Source: Hermetia illucens
Taxonomy: Eukaryota; Arthropoda; Insecta; Diptera; Stratiomyidae
DNA: 64,000 nucleotides
Assembly: GCF_905115235.1 (NCBI RefSeq)
Contig: NC_051852.1
Location: forward strand, 145,500,027-145,564,026
Reading direction: 5' to 3'
Shown: piece by piece, positions 32,901 through 47,900 of the stretch
Numbering within the stretch: the first letter of the stretch is position 1
Layout: the number at the start of each line of letters is the position of its first letter
The notes under the pieces: model-generated
What the model was told of the DNA's origin: nothing
Databases searched by the model: none
What the model saw: only the letters and a program-made list of their open reading frames with translations
Program-made: the position numbers and the translations under genes

Positions 32901-35900
32901 AGTTGTAGAGGTGAGTACCTTTTCGAATTTATTCTTAGGAATAAGTTAGAAATATACAACGTAGGGAACACTCCAACATTTGTGACCAGCACCAGACAGG
33001 AGGTACTAGATATAACTCTAGGAAATACCCTAATGAACGAAATGGTCAGGAATTGGAGGATGTTGGATGAACCCTAATGTCTGATCACAGGATAATCAGA
33101 TTCGACATTGAGGCTAACTCCGAAATAAAAAGAATAATAAGGAATCCCAAGAGAACGGATTGGGAATCGTACACAACGCACTTGAGCAACAAGATTGCCC
33201 ACCTTTAAGGGGGCGGTGACATCAGGAGCGAACTGGAATTAGAAACGGTGGTGGAAAGCCTCAACACAATCGTCATTGACGCATATGAGGCCAGCTGTCC
33301 GGCCAAGATAGTCAAGTCATCAAGGGATATACCATGGGGGAACAAGAACCTAGCCAGAATGAGAACAGAGGCACGAAAACTCTTTAACCGAGCAAAACAA
33401 ACCGGGGACTGCCGGAGGTATAAAAATGCACTGACTGCTTATAGCAACGCAACCAGGGAAGCGAAACGGAACAGCTTCAGGAAATCCTGTGAAGGGATTG
33501 AACAGATCACAGAAGCAACCAGGCTGTAGCCAAAGACGGGGGAATATCCTCTGTCTGCTTGAAAAAGGAAGATGGGACATTTACCGAGAATGAGGAGGAT
33601 AGGGTACACTTGCTTCTCAGAACTCATTTCCCGGGGTCCTACCCCTCGGTGGCAGGCGACAATAATCTGCCTGAATCCCCAAGAACGAATAAAAGGGGAA
33701 GGAAGGAGAGCTGGAAGTTAGCAAAAGGGGTATGCTCAGAAGCTAGGCTAAGATGGGCAGTGGGAACTTTTAAACCAATTAAATCTCCCGGAGTAGATGG
33801 CATTTTCCCAGCGCTTATCCAGAGAGGCTTAGGAATTATCTTATTGTCTCTTCTGAGGGTGGTAAGGGGGAGCATAGCACTGGGTTACATACCAAGGGCA
33901 TGGAGACGGGCAAAAGTGGTCTTTATTCCGAAAGCGGCTAAAAAGGATCCTTTTCACTCTAAATCTTTCAGACCAATCTGCCTAACATCGTTCGTACTCA
34001 AAACGGTGGAGAAGGTCATAGACAACTATATTAGAACCAACGTTCTAAAGCGTAATCCCCTACATCACTGTCAACACGCTTACTGGGCAGGATGGTCAAC
34101 TAAAACTGCTCTGTATCAGCTGACAGAGGTACTACGGGACGCCATAGAAACAAAAGAAATTGCACTTTGCGCGTTTTTGGATATCGAAGGAGCATTCGAC
34201 AACACATCGCACACAGGGATACAGGATGCCCTGAGCCGCAAAGGAGTGGGAAACACCATGGCACTCTGGATGGGCAAAATGCTAGAAAGTAGACAAATAG
34301 AGGTACAAACAGGTACAAATTCTATTATCATGAACACCACTCAAGGCTGTCCACAGGGTGGACTACTATCGCCGCTGATGTGGAGTATGGTAGTGGATGA
34401 ACTCCTGGACGTGTTAACAAATACTGAAATACAAGTCCAGGGCTATGCGGACGACATTGTTTTAATCTGTAGGGGCAAATATGACGATACCCTATGTGAT
34501 AGAATCCAAACTGGATTAAGGGTTACTAGTGCCTGGTGCAGGAAGGTGGGTCTGTGGATCAACCCAGCCAAGACCACCATAGTACCATTCACTAGGAGGC
34601 GTAAGCGTGATCACCTGAGAGCCATAATATTACATGATATGGAGGTGAAACGAGAAACAGAGGTCAAATAATTTGGGAATTACGCTAGACCAAAAATTAC
34701 CGCTGCAATAGTAAGGCCAATGATTACCTATGGAGCGGTAATCTGCGCAGAAAGAATCGAACTCAGCACACAAGCCAGGGAATTATATAAGCTCCAAAGG
34801 CTCGGTTGCGTGTGTCTCAGTGGGGCAATGAGGACATGCCCAACGGCATCTTGCAGGTCCTTCTGGGATTAACCCCTATCCATCTACACATACAGATGTA
34901 GGCAAGGAGATCAATATTCAGGATGGCCGGTAGTATGAGTGAGGCGGGGAGCTGCTTAACTCGAAGGAAGATTGATATTCTTTCTAAGCGGTATCCCGAA
35001 TTAATGATACCAAGGGATAACATGACAACGAGGTTTCACTTCGATAAGAAGTTTGAAACACGTTGGACTAACATGGCAAACCAGCAACTGATTACTTGGT
35101 ACACTTACGGATTCCTCACAACAGAGGGAGCGGGTGCCGATGTCATTGGTCCAAGGAAAATGTATTTGGCGCCAATGGGCAAGTACATTTGCATATTCCA
35201 AGCGGAAATATACGCCATACACAAATGTGCCTCGTTTAATCTGCAAAGGAACTACAGGGGACAGAACATTGCTATTCTCACCGATAGTCAAGCAGCGATC
35301 AAGGCACTTAGGTCCAAGCGGGTGAACTCTAAACTGGTATGGGAATGCCTTGAGAAACTGAATACACTCGGCTCGTCCAACAAGGTCTGGATACTTCGGA
35401 TTCCAGGCCATGCTGGATTGGAAGGCAACGAGGCAGCGGACGAACTAGCCAAGAAGGGAGCAGGGACGCCTTTACACGGGCCAGAACCCTTCTGTGGAAT
35501 CGGAAACGGTTTCACGGCTATGAATCTAAGAAATGAAGAGGAACGGTTGAGGGAACTATACTGGGCGGGCCTACCAGGGATGGAGCAGTTCAGTGTGCTT
35601 ATTGGGGGATACGAACTCATGCGCACAAAGGATTGCTTAAACTTCACCAAAAAGAACCTCTGAATCATAGTGGGAATTCTCACTGATCATAGTCGGCTGA
35701 ACTAGCACCTAGGGAAGCTAGGGATATCTACAGACACTGCCTGTTGGTTTTGTGAGGAGTGTAATGAAACCTCTATACACGTCCTAGGACAGTGCCCGGC
35801 ACTTGCACAAAGTAGGTCGAGGCATCTGGGAGAACACTTAATACCAGATGCAAAGCTGAAAGATCTGGAAGTAGGGAACATAGTAAAGTTCCTGATGGTT

Positions 35901-38900
35901 ATAGGCCTGCCTGAGATACTATGATCAATAGATACACTATAACCAGTAAAAGGGGCATAATAGTTCTTTAAGGAAGCGGTGCGACTTTCCTTTAACCTCC
36001 GGTGACAGTTGATGTTGATAATATGATGTTGGTAATTGCCTTGTTGGCAAGGATTACTTTTACTTTTTAATCTATTGCGCTTGGAGGGCATCTTCATGTA
36101 GGAGTTCGCTATTTAGCGTATTGTGATCTTTTGCCCTGCCATGAGTGGTGGGTATATTTACCAAAATATCATTGTTTGGAGAAACATATGTAAAGAGGCC
36201 GCTATTGTCATTCGAACATTCGGGCTTTCATCAATATCCCTGGAGTTCGTGGTGTGTTAACTACAAGGCAGAAGTGGCTGTGCATAGGTCACAAACCAGG
36301 AAAAATATCTTCACTATGTCGTTTATTATTTCAACTTGTTTTTCTTTAAACCCTGGCCTGTTCGATAGCGGGGTTGATTGATTTAAATTAGCTTCACCAT
36401 TTTCCGAGGTCATAGGTATGATTCTGGATGAGTCAAGAGGCTCTCAAATCATTATCTGGTGTATCCAGTCATCACTGTTTCGGTTTGGATGGTTTGAATC
36501 TTTCACCATCGAGTTCGACGTTCAGGCTTATTTTAGCTAGTGAGTTCTCTTTGTGTGATTTACAGTCCCTACCATTGAACATGATCCGTTCGTAATTTTT
36601 GATGGGTGTAAGCCCATGTTGCTCGCATATACCGGGTGCGGCAGCATAACTTCCTTTTTTAAAATGCGCGCCACTCAGTTAGTTGATGTCATAGCGGAGC
36701 GCTAGTGGTCTCGTTCAAGAGGGGATACTGTAAAGTTTTGTCCCGACACGGTTCAGTCGCCATCATGCGTTGGAATAGTGAGGAGCGTGCCCTTGCCGTT
36801 GAGATTTACTTTTCAAGCGGATGTTCGGTTATTGCAACACAGCGTGCATTTCGGAATCGCTTTAATTTAGCGCCGTTGGCTCCCGTCCCAGACCGCAAAT
36901 CAATTGTTACATGAGTCACTACATTCAGACAAACTGCAAGTGCGACAAAAGGAAGAACTGGAGTCCCTCGGCCCGTTAGATCACCTGAGAACATTGAAGC
37001 AGTGAGAGCGTCAATGTTGCGATCGCCACGGCGTTCTGCGCGCAAACACGCATCTGCCCTTGGACTATCCGATCGTTCTGTGAGAAGAATTCTTCGTGAT
37101 GATCTTCATTTTCATCCCTATAAGATGGCGATGGTGCAGGAACTTTCAGAACGTGACTTCAATTCTCGGATGAACGCGTGTGAGCTTCTTCTTGATGTCG
37201 TTCCCGAGGGTGCTATTGTTTTTTTTTAGCGATGAAGCCCATTTTCATTTGTGTGGGTCGGTTAATAAACAAAACATGCGCTACTGGGCTGACACCAACC
37301 CTCGAGAATTGCATCAAAAGCCTTTGCATTCACCCAAAGTCACAGTGTGGTGTGCAATTTCCTCAGCTGGAATTATTGGTCCCTGGTTTTTTGAGGAAAA
37401 TGAGGTTACAGTGACAGTGAATTCGGACTGGTATGCAAACATGCTACAGAATTTTTTTTTCCCACGGCTAGAAAATTTGGATTTGGGGGACACTTGGTTC
37501 CAACAAGACGGTGCAACAGCACACACTTCAAGAGCATCGATGGCTGTTTTGAGGGAACACTGTCCAGAGCGCCTTATCTCAATTAGAGGCGATTTGGAAT
37601 GGCTGGCACGCTCTCCCGATCTGTCCCCTTGTTTTCCGTGTTTATGTGAACCGTGTAAAATTTGAAGACCAACATCCAGGAAGAAATTGTCAACATAACA
37701 TCTGCTATGCTAACAAGAGTCATGACGAACGCCAGAAATCGGTTTACGCAATGTATGGAGAATGGGGGACGTCACCTAACAGATTTGATCTTCAAAACAA
37801 TGTAAATAAAAACTTTAGACATGTACCTACATTATATGATAAAAAATAAATAAATATTTTCCGATGCACACAATAGTTTTTATTATAATAATCGTTGGTG
37901 CAACAATCCATGTTGGATCAGGGCCTTGAAGTGTGTTAGAGCACTTCATTCAAGACCTTAACGGTACACTAGGAGGCAATGTGGTCGGCATTGCACTCGA
38001 CCGAGATTATTACCCTGATTTGACTCAGGTACTCATTCACAGTCGACTCAGACTGGTGTCCGACGTCAAATCACGATACAAATCCCACTGCCACCAGCGA
38101 GATTTGAACCGCGACCTTCCGTACGACACCCTTGCGCTCTAACCACTCAGCTATCCGGACAACCAGTTTTTATTGAGTTTTGAAAAATGGAAGTTATGCT
38201 ACCGCACCCTGTATAATAATATATTTTCGTCTGCATTACCGCGAGACGTCGTTCATTGTGTTTGGTAGTCGGTTAGCAGTCAATATCATAAAGGACAACA
38301 GGGCGACGGAAACTGTAGCAAATTTCCCATTTGAAATGTTCGATGATGCGTCGATCAGTTAGGTCCTGGGAGGATCGACGTTTAGGTCTAATCCCACGGT
38401 TTTCTTAAGACATGGATTGATTTTGTTACCATAATAACAGCCCAGCGGTACCAGCTCAAAATAAGTGCTGACTCAGTATTCATTCTGGTAGATGTAAGAC
38501 CTACCTGAAGCCTCTACCGAACTAAAGAGTACCCATGAAACTCTCTCCAAGGGGCCAACCGCAAATAGTCGAGCCCAGAAGAAATGCTTCAAGAATTCTC
38601 TTGAGACATATGAACTCAGAGGGCTATTCCGCTTCGTTTGGTACCTGGTGGCCTCTGGTGAGGCTTCGTAGCCCAAGCCACTTCAGATGTGTTCCCGTGC
38701 AGACTTGGGTCTGATCCTCTAAAGCCTTGGAGCATTTGCCTCCTGAAGGATGATCAGCAAGTCAATGTGAATACAGCGTTTTCCGGTGCCACCACGTGGA
38801 GGTTTCCTTGGTCACTTGGTGTTGATTCAGTGGACAGCCGATCACGAAGAACGCCAGTTGTGGAAAGCCATTTCATTCAAGTTGCGTTGTAACGTGATGC

Positions 38901-41900
38901 GATTTCCTAGCGAAGTATATCCTAGCTAGACTGATGTATGGGTCTCTCTAAAGCCACTGAACAACTCGAGAAGAGTCTAGGTTTTCTTTGGAAGTTCTAG
39001 AGGAACTGAAGGAACTGACATTCATTTTGTAGGGCATATATAATCAAATCATTCCAGTAGTAGATCCTATTTTTTAGGAGTTAGATCTGGAAGTTTCTCC
39101 CACCATGGGGATTGCCTGAAATTAGTTTGTTATCCTTGAATACCTTAATGAATTTCGACGCATTCCCTGGAAAATACCTTCCCTTTCTCTCAGAGGCTAC
39201 CATAAATCAAAATTAAACTTGCATGAAGTTAAAAACTAAAATCCACTCACACCTTTACTTCCCTTCAATTTCAATAAATCCTTTAACATGAAAACTCACT
39301 TACACAATCTACTCTACTAAAATATTCCACATGTTACTCACCTTTCTCCGTCGTACAATTTTCGCGGAACAGCACAGGTTACCGCATCCTCCAACGCATT
39401 TGGCATATTTTAAAGGTTGCCGCGAGCGACAATCGTTCTCCGTATAGAACTCACGTACCTGTTCCTTTCGACAGGTCGATGCAACTGTAATTTTTTCCAT
39501 AAGAAAAAAAAGACAAAGGGAAATTAGACTTTATGAAAATACAGGGAAAATGGGGATAACGGAGAGAGATAGCTTTGATGGATTTCCTTCTAAGAACATG
39601 AATTATAATTATCCACATAAAAAGCGAACAGGACTACTTTAGATATTATTGTACGCGAGGGTGGACTAAGAGTAATGAGAGAGGAATCCAACAATTTTTC
39701 TTTCAGAACGACTCACTCCCTTTTTGTATCCTAAGGCGGGAAGTTTTCTGGTTTAATGTTTTCAAGTCGTTTTTTTTGCTTTGAATTAAAAAAGAAAATG
39801 TGAAGAGAAAAACTGGATCTAATTTGAAATTGATATCCTATTTTGTTCTGGATTCAATCTCTGTCTTTTATCTTTAAAGTAATTTTAAATTGTGGAAGTT
39901 GAGAAGGAAGGAGTGGCACTAATTAGAAGAGGAAAATTTGAGAGCATGAAGCATGAGAGAACCTCAGAAAGCGTAAAATGGATTATGGCTCGCGTGTTGA
40001 TTTTGGTTTGATTCCATCTTTTTTTCGAAAGTTTGATGTCTAGAAATGAGTATTTACACACAAACATGAAGGGATACATACGAACAGATGACAGTACTGT
40101 ACTAAATAGACAACAGTGCGAATAAGAAGGCTTCGAAAGGACTATAGAGAGCAAGTTCGAGGACATTGATTTACATATGCTTGTATACAAGCTGAGTACG
40201 GTGCACATGATGCTTGGTTTTATTGTGGGTTTTAGATATATTAATTGATATGAAATGAAATGAATGGAGTTCTACAAAAGCATTAGTAAAGAGAGATTAG
40301 TATACCAGTAGTTGTGACGGGCTGCTCAGCGAGGCCCTCACCTTGGTCGCAGTATCGCCCTTTAACACCTTGTCGACATTTGCATGTGTATCCGTCCTTA
40401 GCGCTACTATTTGGTATGCATCGGCCGCCGCGTCGACATTTGTGGTTTTCGCACGGATCCACCTGTAAATAACGGAAGGACAGTGGTTACCAACTCATCA
40501 AATTGTCCAAAAATGTTTAGTCCCAGATGCCATATGGTTAAATTGGAACCCCAAACTTACCTGCTTGTAGATATGTGGTGTCTCATGCATCAATTCCATA
40601 TCCTCCATTTCTTCTTCATCATCATCGCCTTCAAGTAGTGCACATCCTGGCGTGATTTTTTGCTGCCTGGCTGCATTGTTGAAGTCCACCAGTTTGTGAT
40701 TAATCCAAATCTCTCTCATGCATCCCTTAAAGCTCGTCCAATTCCTCACATGGAAATTCTCGTAAGCTTTCACGCCAGGCTCCGTGGGCAATCCACCTAA
40801 ATAAAGTGGCGATGACAATTTCAGGTAATCCTTTGATCCTTCGTTAATTATTGATCTCGCTTGGCCGTGATCCACCCTAAGCGTGAAATTCTTCTTTATG
40901 GCCAAAAGTTCTACTAAATGGTACTTTCCGTCGGAAACCATTTCAAAGCTGTACATGGTGGAGACGGGATAGTTGCCCACATCATAGCTGACCCGAATCC
41001 TGCCATTGAACAGTTCAACGGCCAAGTGCTCGTTCTCGCCATCGTACATCAGGATGCCATTTTCTTGGGTGCTACTGAAAACTATTGTCACATTCGCTTC
41101 AGGTTTCGTCCGTAATGGTTCCATTTCGACAAAGGAGTTATTATGTACGAAACTGATGCTGGTGAGATATTCACACCATTTGCCAGTGTAGCCGGGATGG
41201 CATTTGCATAGATAGTCTGACCCGGACGATGGGTTCGGTTGGAAACAGACGCCATGTTTACACTCGTGATTCTGACATGGCGACGTTTGTGGATACATCA
41301 TGGCCACCATGGGGGCACCCTCACAGTACTTGCCCGTATACTCGTCAGGACACTTGCATACGTAGTCGTTGACCCCATCGACGCACGTGCCTCCATTCTG
41401 GCACATGTGATTCAGACAGTCGTCTATGTCCTCGGTGCAGTTCGCTCCTTGGAATCCTGGCATGCAGTCACACGTGTAGTGGGTGAAGTGGTCAATGCAT
41501 TTCGCCCCATTTTGACATGGCTGGAACTCGTCGGAACAGAACTTGATTTTTGTATCGCAGAATTCACCTGTTGAGGAGGAAGAGGTAGAAGATGAGAATG
41601 AGGTAATGCAGTTGAACATGTTCATAAATTAATTAAGGAGTTAACGTGAGCACAAACGAGTTGAATTAAGTGTAAATTTGAACGTTAAGGTTAACCAGTA
41701 GAAGCCACTCTTTTGATAAATATTGCGTCCTTTTCGAGGTCGAATTTTTTATTCCCAGTCAATTTTCCATTTACAAATACCCTATTCACTTTGTCATTCC
41801 AACACGTCACAACTAACAATGAATTTTCTCCAAAATTTTCCATGATCCTTAGTGCGTCCTCCTTCACTTAATGAGTTTCATGGCTTCGTGTTAATTGACG

Positions 41901-44900
41901 GCCGACAGTGGACAAACTTTTAATTAAAAATCAATTTTCAGTTGGAAATTTGTTTGACACGACTTCCCGAATATTTTTTGGTCCTCCTTTATTATCTCAA
42001 GGAAAGGCAAAGTCCACTCATTGGAACCACGGAGCGTTACGTCGTTATCCTGGCAGGCGGACTACGATAGTTGAGAATGGAATTCCTTGAAGAAAACTTT
42101 TTCATTCTCCTGGAAATTTTTAAATTATTGGCATGCAAAACTACTCAAGGAATTTTCACAGGAGAGTTATGGAACTATTGAAATTAGTCAGAGGACAATG
42201 CACACCATTGATTTTGTAAAATTTTGAATTGAAGAGATTGGTGAGAAGGATTAATGAGGCTTGAAGATGAAGAAGGTTTTTCTTTTTGTGTTTCAGGGGA
42301 TGAGATTTTAATTGACAGAAAGATGTGGGTTTGGAAGTGTTAATGGAAAAGATTGTAATGAGAGTGGGTAATTTTTCTGGAATTAGATTTGGCTTTTTTT
42401 GGGAAGAATTAGTAAGAAACGTAACGGTTAGAAGACAGTCAACTTGAATGATCATTTGATCCATTAAAGTTGGTTATTGGTAATTAAGGAGATACAAAGT
42501 CCAAAAAATTGATCGTATCGGACCTGGCGTGACTGGGTGCAACTTCACCAAGCTTTCTGTGAACATTTCCTTGTTTTGCTAGTTAGGTCGGGAAGGTAGA
42601 CTGCGGGCTTGGTATTTCAAGTCCTCTCACATCACCAGCCTTAAACATTGTACATTTAGGAGGCGCACCAGAATGGGACTTATAATCTAAATTACAGGTT
42701 GAATCAACTTGAAATGTTGATTCCTTTATCCTGAAATAAACGAGGAAAGAAGCAGGTTGGGTGTTGCGATTGAATGTGTGTGTGTTTGCCGTGGTAGCCT
42801 CGGAGCACTCAGTCCGTGGTGGCTCATTGTACTCGACTCCCCCGTCTAACGGAATATCCCGGATTCGTTGATGTACCGAAGGATTTCCGTTAGTAGATGT
42901 GATGCTACCCGTTGCAAGGGTGCGCATCGGCACCAAAGGTTTGGTGTCTGATGCGTCCATAGGCGGGGCATTCACACAGAAAATGGTCCGCTTTCTCATT
43001 ACAGAATGTCAGAATGCCTACAATACTCCTGTAAATTTTCCTGCTTTTCGACGGGCGGAAGGCATGTTAGGTTCGGAGAAGAAAAGTTTGGTGTGTCTAG
43101 TAGCATTAAGGCTCGTTTGTTCCCAGTTTATGGAGACAGCCTTAGCCTGGCTGATACTCCAATTGTTGGTTGCGGTTCCGGTATGGGAGAGATTGAACCC
43201 CATTTTGCTAAGGCATCAGAGATTTTATTTCTATCTATACCACAGTGCCGGGTACCCAGAGTAGTTCCACCGTATTGAATCTAGAGATAGAGTTCAGACG
43301 GTTTTTGCATTCTTGAACGATTTTCGAGGTGATCAAAGGACGCTTTCAGTGCAGCTTGGCTATCGGTGCAGATTGCGATGCACCTGCTCTTCAATCGCTC
43401 GTCAATGGCTCAGTTTGTCGCCCCTAAATGTATCCCGCCGCATACTCCTCTAGGACTTCCCAGTTCTCTTCACGTTTCAAGGTAACTTTATACCTTTTAC
43501 CAAACAGATCTGCCGGTAAGTCTTCCAATGGTCTGTGCTGCCCACGTCTGTTGTTTCCCCATAGATCTAAGCAAATTAGTCTATGAGTTGCTTTGAATAA
43601 ATATTGGGTTGGGGAAGTTATAGCGTGTCAAAGATGGAGTCCACCAAGCAAGAAATTCGTCATATTTTACTTTTTTACTACCTGAGAGGTAAAAGTGCAA
43701 CGAAGGCGGCCGAAAAAAATTGTGAAGTTTATGGGCCTGATACTGTAACGGCTCGCACAGCACAGCGTTGGTTCGATCGATTTCGTTCTGGTGTTAGTGG
43801 ATGTCGAAGATACACCCCGTACTGGTAGGCCAATCGTCGTAGGAACCGAAAAAATCGTCGAAATCATCCAAGTAGACCGGCATGTGAGCATTCGCTCGAC
43901 TGGCCAGGAACTGGGTATAGAACCTTAAAACGGTTTGGAACCATTTGCAGAAGATTGGATTCCAAAAAAGCTGGGTGTTTGGGTGCCACACTAGTTGACC
44001 GAAAAAAAACTCTTGGACCGAATCAACGCCGGCGATGCACTGCTGAAACGGAACGAATTCGATCCACTTTTGAAGTGGATGGTGACTGGTGTTGAAAAGT
44101 GGATCACGTATGACAACCTCAAGCGAAAAATATAGTGGTCGAAGCATGGTGAGCCGGCCCAAACCATCGCCAAGCCCGGATTCACGACCAGGAAGGTTTT
44201 GCTGTGTGTCTGGTGGGATTGGAAGGGAATCATCCACTACGAGCTGCTCAACTATGGCCAGACCCTCAATTCGGTCCTTTACTCTGAGCAACACGACCGT
44301 TTGAAGCAGGCAATTGACCAGAAGCGGATGGGATGTCCTATCGCACCCACCGTATAGTCCGGACCTGGCACCAAGTGATTACCATCTCTTCCGACCCATA
44401 CAAAACACTCTTGGTGCTGCTAAGTTGGCCTCAAGAGAGGCTTGCGAAAACTGGCTGTCTGAGTTTTTTGCAAATAAGGAGGGAGGGCTTTATAAGGGGA
44501 GTTAATGAAGTTGCCTTCTAAATGGCAACAAGTTTGCGAACAAAACGGCACATATTTGACTTAAATCGAAAATTCTAAGTATGTTAAATAAAGCGTCAAA
44601 TTTCGATCACATACGACATACATCGAGGGGCTGCAAATCGGGCAAGGCATTTAGAGCTGGACCGGTAATATCCAGACACACAGTTTTTCGTAGTGTGGCA
44701 AGTTTACGTCGAAAACTTTTTTGTCTCACCTTAACCTAGTACATTACGGACGCATAAGCGAACAACGGCCTAATGATCGCAATTTATATCCACATTACCA
44801 CATGAAGCCTGATTTTCCATGCCGAGGAAAAGGTCTGTTGTACAGCCCATAGGCTGTGAGAGCTCGTTTCAACTTTACCGCTCCATGTCTGTTTCAAAGA

Positions 44901-47900
44901 AGCATTTTATTTAGAGTGACTTAACTTTCACTTCTTCGGAAAGTTGAAGGGTTGCACGCCCCATCTCTGGGCGGCAAAGTATATCCAGTTTCTTCCTTTT
45001 TGTAAATAACACTAATGTGGTTTTATTTGAACTAACTGAAAGTCCATGCCCGAGGCACCAATTGTCAATCAAATCAATGGCGCGTTGTATATTTTTATAC
45101 ACCGTTTCGAGATCCCGCTCAACAACAACAGCCACTTCTTCAGCATAAGATAGAGTATACATATATTAGCAAATTTGGCAGTTCGCATAGTAGAGAGAAG
45201 TCGCAATAGTGCACGTCCTTGTGGGTAGCCGTTCATTGCTTCTGCTGTTAGGTAACGGTCGCCACATACTTCAGCACATAGCAATCTCTACATTAGCATA
45301 TCATATGTCATTTAATTAAAGTATCATCGACACCATCTGCTCTGGCGGTATCACAAAGTTTTTGGAAAGGCCCACAGTTAAAAGCCCCTTCAATGTCCAC
45401 GAACACCCTCATCGCGTACTCCTCCTTCTGAGTTGTGTCCTCTATTTTTGAAACCATGAAGAATGCAGAGCAGACCCATAGGACTTTATACGTAAGCATG
45501 TTGATTTACTTTTGGTGCGTGCGACCTAAGCGCCTTTCAACGAATGTGACGCTCAACCTGTCAAACCTTTCAGCAAGAATGATATCAAGCTGATCTGTCT
45601 GAAGTTCGTTGGATTTGAATAGTCATCTTTACCAGGTTTCGGTATGAAGACTACCTTAACCTTCTGCCAAGAAGTAGGCATGTAGCTCAAAGCAAGACAT
45701 GTTAGAAAAATATTTTTTGCAGTCGCTAAGTGCTCTCTACCTTATTTAAGGACGAACAAGAAAGCAGATTCAGTAGGATGGTGTAAAATGTGCCAAGGGT
45801 TTAGCTGCATTTTCAGAGAGTGAAGATGCAAGCTTAGTTGACATCAATACAGTGTCATGAAAGTGTATAAAGTCATGGAAGGGTGGAGGAAGTTATTAGG
45901 AATGGTTGGAGAACTGGGAAAATTAGGGCAGGTGAACGTAGGAAAATTAAAGCCACCACAAACAATGAAGGGAGAGGGAGAAAATAGAATCAGGACCTCT
46001 GATAATATGTTGAAGGATCCATTGCACAATGGTGGGGACAGGGAAACTGGGGAAATGTACACAGGAAATAACCAATGGATTTGGGTTGCTGCATGAGGAA
46101 GAAAATATGAGTTTGACAGAAAGAGAGAGAGCGGTCAGGGTGCCTTAACCAGTTGTTCTATCCAAAGCGGAGTGCTTACCGAAAGAAAAAGTAGCTTCCG
46201 ACGGGCTCAAAATCTTGCTTTTAAGATAAAGTGATGTTGAGAAACCTGGCTAGAGTTTTGAGAATAAAGTTTTAGGATAATAAAAGTTTCATTTAAGTAG
46301 GTAGGCATGGCAAGTGGGCAGAACCGAAATTTCCCTGCAACTCATTCTTTTAGTAAGGGTTGATGAAAACGCCTTTGGACCAAACGAAAGGTTGAGTGAC
46401 AGCATCGAGGTCGTGGGTATATGTTACCAACATTCATTACCTTTATACACGATAGGGGCGTTTCAGATGAACAGGACTTGCCTCTGACACAATTGAATTA
46501 TTATGAATTATTGTCAGAGCAGGTAGAATAAAGTAGCGTAGATTTGAAACGTTATTTCAAGGAAGAAATGACTTTCAGCAGGGCCCCGATCTGGTAATTC
46601 GAAGAGGAGCCTATTCTGTGGTGGGAGGCATCGCTTGGGGGTTGAGAAGATAGCCCGCCATCGAGATGATTTACAATGCCACTTAGCGAGTGGGCCATCG
46701 TGCCAACAATTGGGAGCAACTTTCGCCGGGGTGCTGATAGAGGTGTCACAGAAGGCTCCCGGTAGCTACAGAATGAAACGGTCTATATTAACCGCCCGTT
46801 AGATCTCCGCTGACGATACAGTTTGTTGATGCAACAGGTGTTGCAAATCAGAGAGCATAGTACAACAGCAGGCTTACTTGAAAGGCGATGCAAACCAGAT
46901 GTGATGTGACTAAAACTATGGATACTTTGCGGAAAGAACTCATTTTTTGAGGCGATTCATTCATTTTCACTTCTTCGTAGGAGTCAAATTGCTGTTCTCA
47001 GAGTCTGAGTTGCATGCAAGGGAACAAACAATATTCATAAGGGAACATGTCTGGAGAATAAGTGACATTTGGTCAGATGTTTCACGAGTCGATTTTGCTA
47101 TACGCTGAAAACAAAAAGTTGAATCCCGTTTGTTTTTTTGAAGCAAAATTTTGAAGAATGGTATTTCCTTTTTCCATGCCAGAATGCTTTAATTTATATG
47201 GCACGGTATAGTTGTTATGAATGGTATTTTGTGAGGCGTAATTAAAGGAAGTAGATTTTTTTGAAGAAATAGGGCTACACTGTCAAAGTTTAGATACCGG
47301 CTTCCATTATATTGGGGACTTCTTTAGTCCATTCCCCAAAATGTGAGAAAGACCTTCTAATATCAAGCACCTCAATGCACCCAATTTTTCCTCATCCCAA
47401 CACCAGGCCAATATACTTATATAGACTAGCTGGGAAGGCGAACGTTTTTGGTGCCATTCGTGAAAATCCAAATCATTAAGGAGTGCCAAACGGAATTTAA
47501 TGGACGGACTAAGTGGGAACGAAAAGAGAGCATCGATATGCGAATTTTATCATAAAATGTGTGCTCCTTGTATAAAGTACTAACTACGAAACGCCTAGCC
47601 AATATTCTGTCCATGTGCTCCCATCACTGCGTTCTAGGAAGCGGAGTGAATCAGAACTAGTATTGGCTTTTCAAGAAAACGACTGCCTCGGATGGCAAGG
47701 ATGTCTTATTCGAGGAAGTAGAAAGAACCCTTGACACCTTGTGCTCGTGGACTCTAATAGTAATTGAGGCAAGAACCCGTTGCCATCCACAACTTGTATG
47801 ACATAAGGAATTGTGAATAATCTAATCAGGAACATTGAGAGAAATGGTAAGATCAAAAAACCAAACATCACAATACTGCAGTTAAGATAAATACAGACGC

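Larger units (their letters stand above)
31085..35945 (+). mobile_element. Near full-length LINE (family L2f) in slit intron
   Basis: The most complete LINE in the window, antisense to slit. In order: ORF1 (31142-32404), an AP-type endonuclease (from 32439), reverse transcriptase (33559-34671), RNase H (34923-35663) and a C-terminal zinc motif (about 35740-35800). Breaks include an in-frame stop at 32709-32711, shifts near 33080 and 33530, and a deletion near 34700 of about 110 bp that the copy at 6964-8745 still carries. RNase H plus an ORF1 with DUF4780-like sequence point to the I/LOA/R1 group. No target duplication was identified. Confidence 0.85.
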
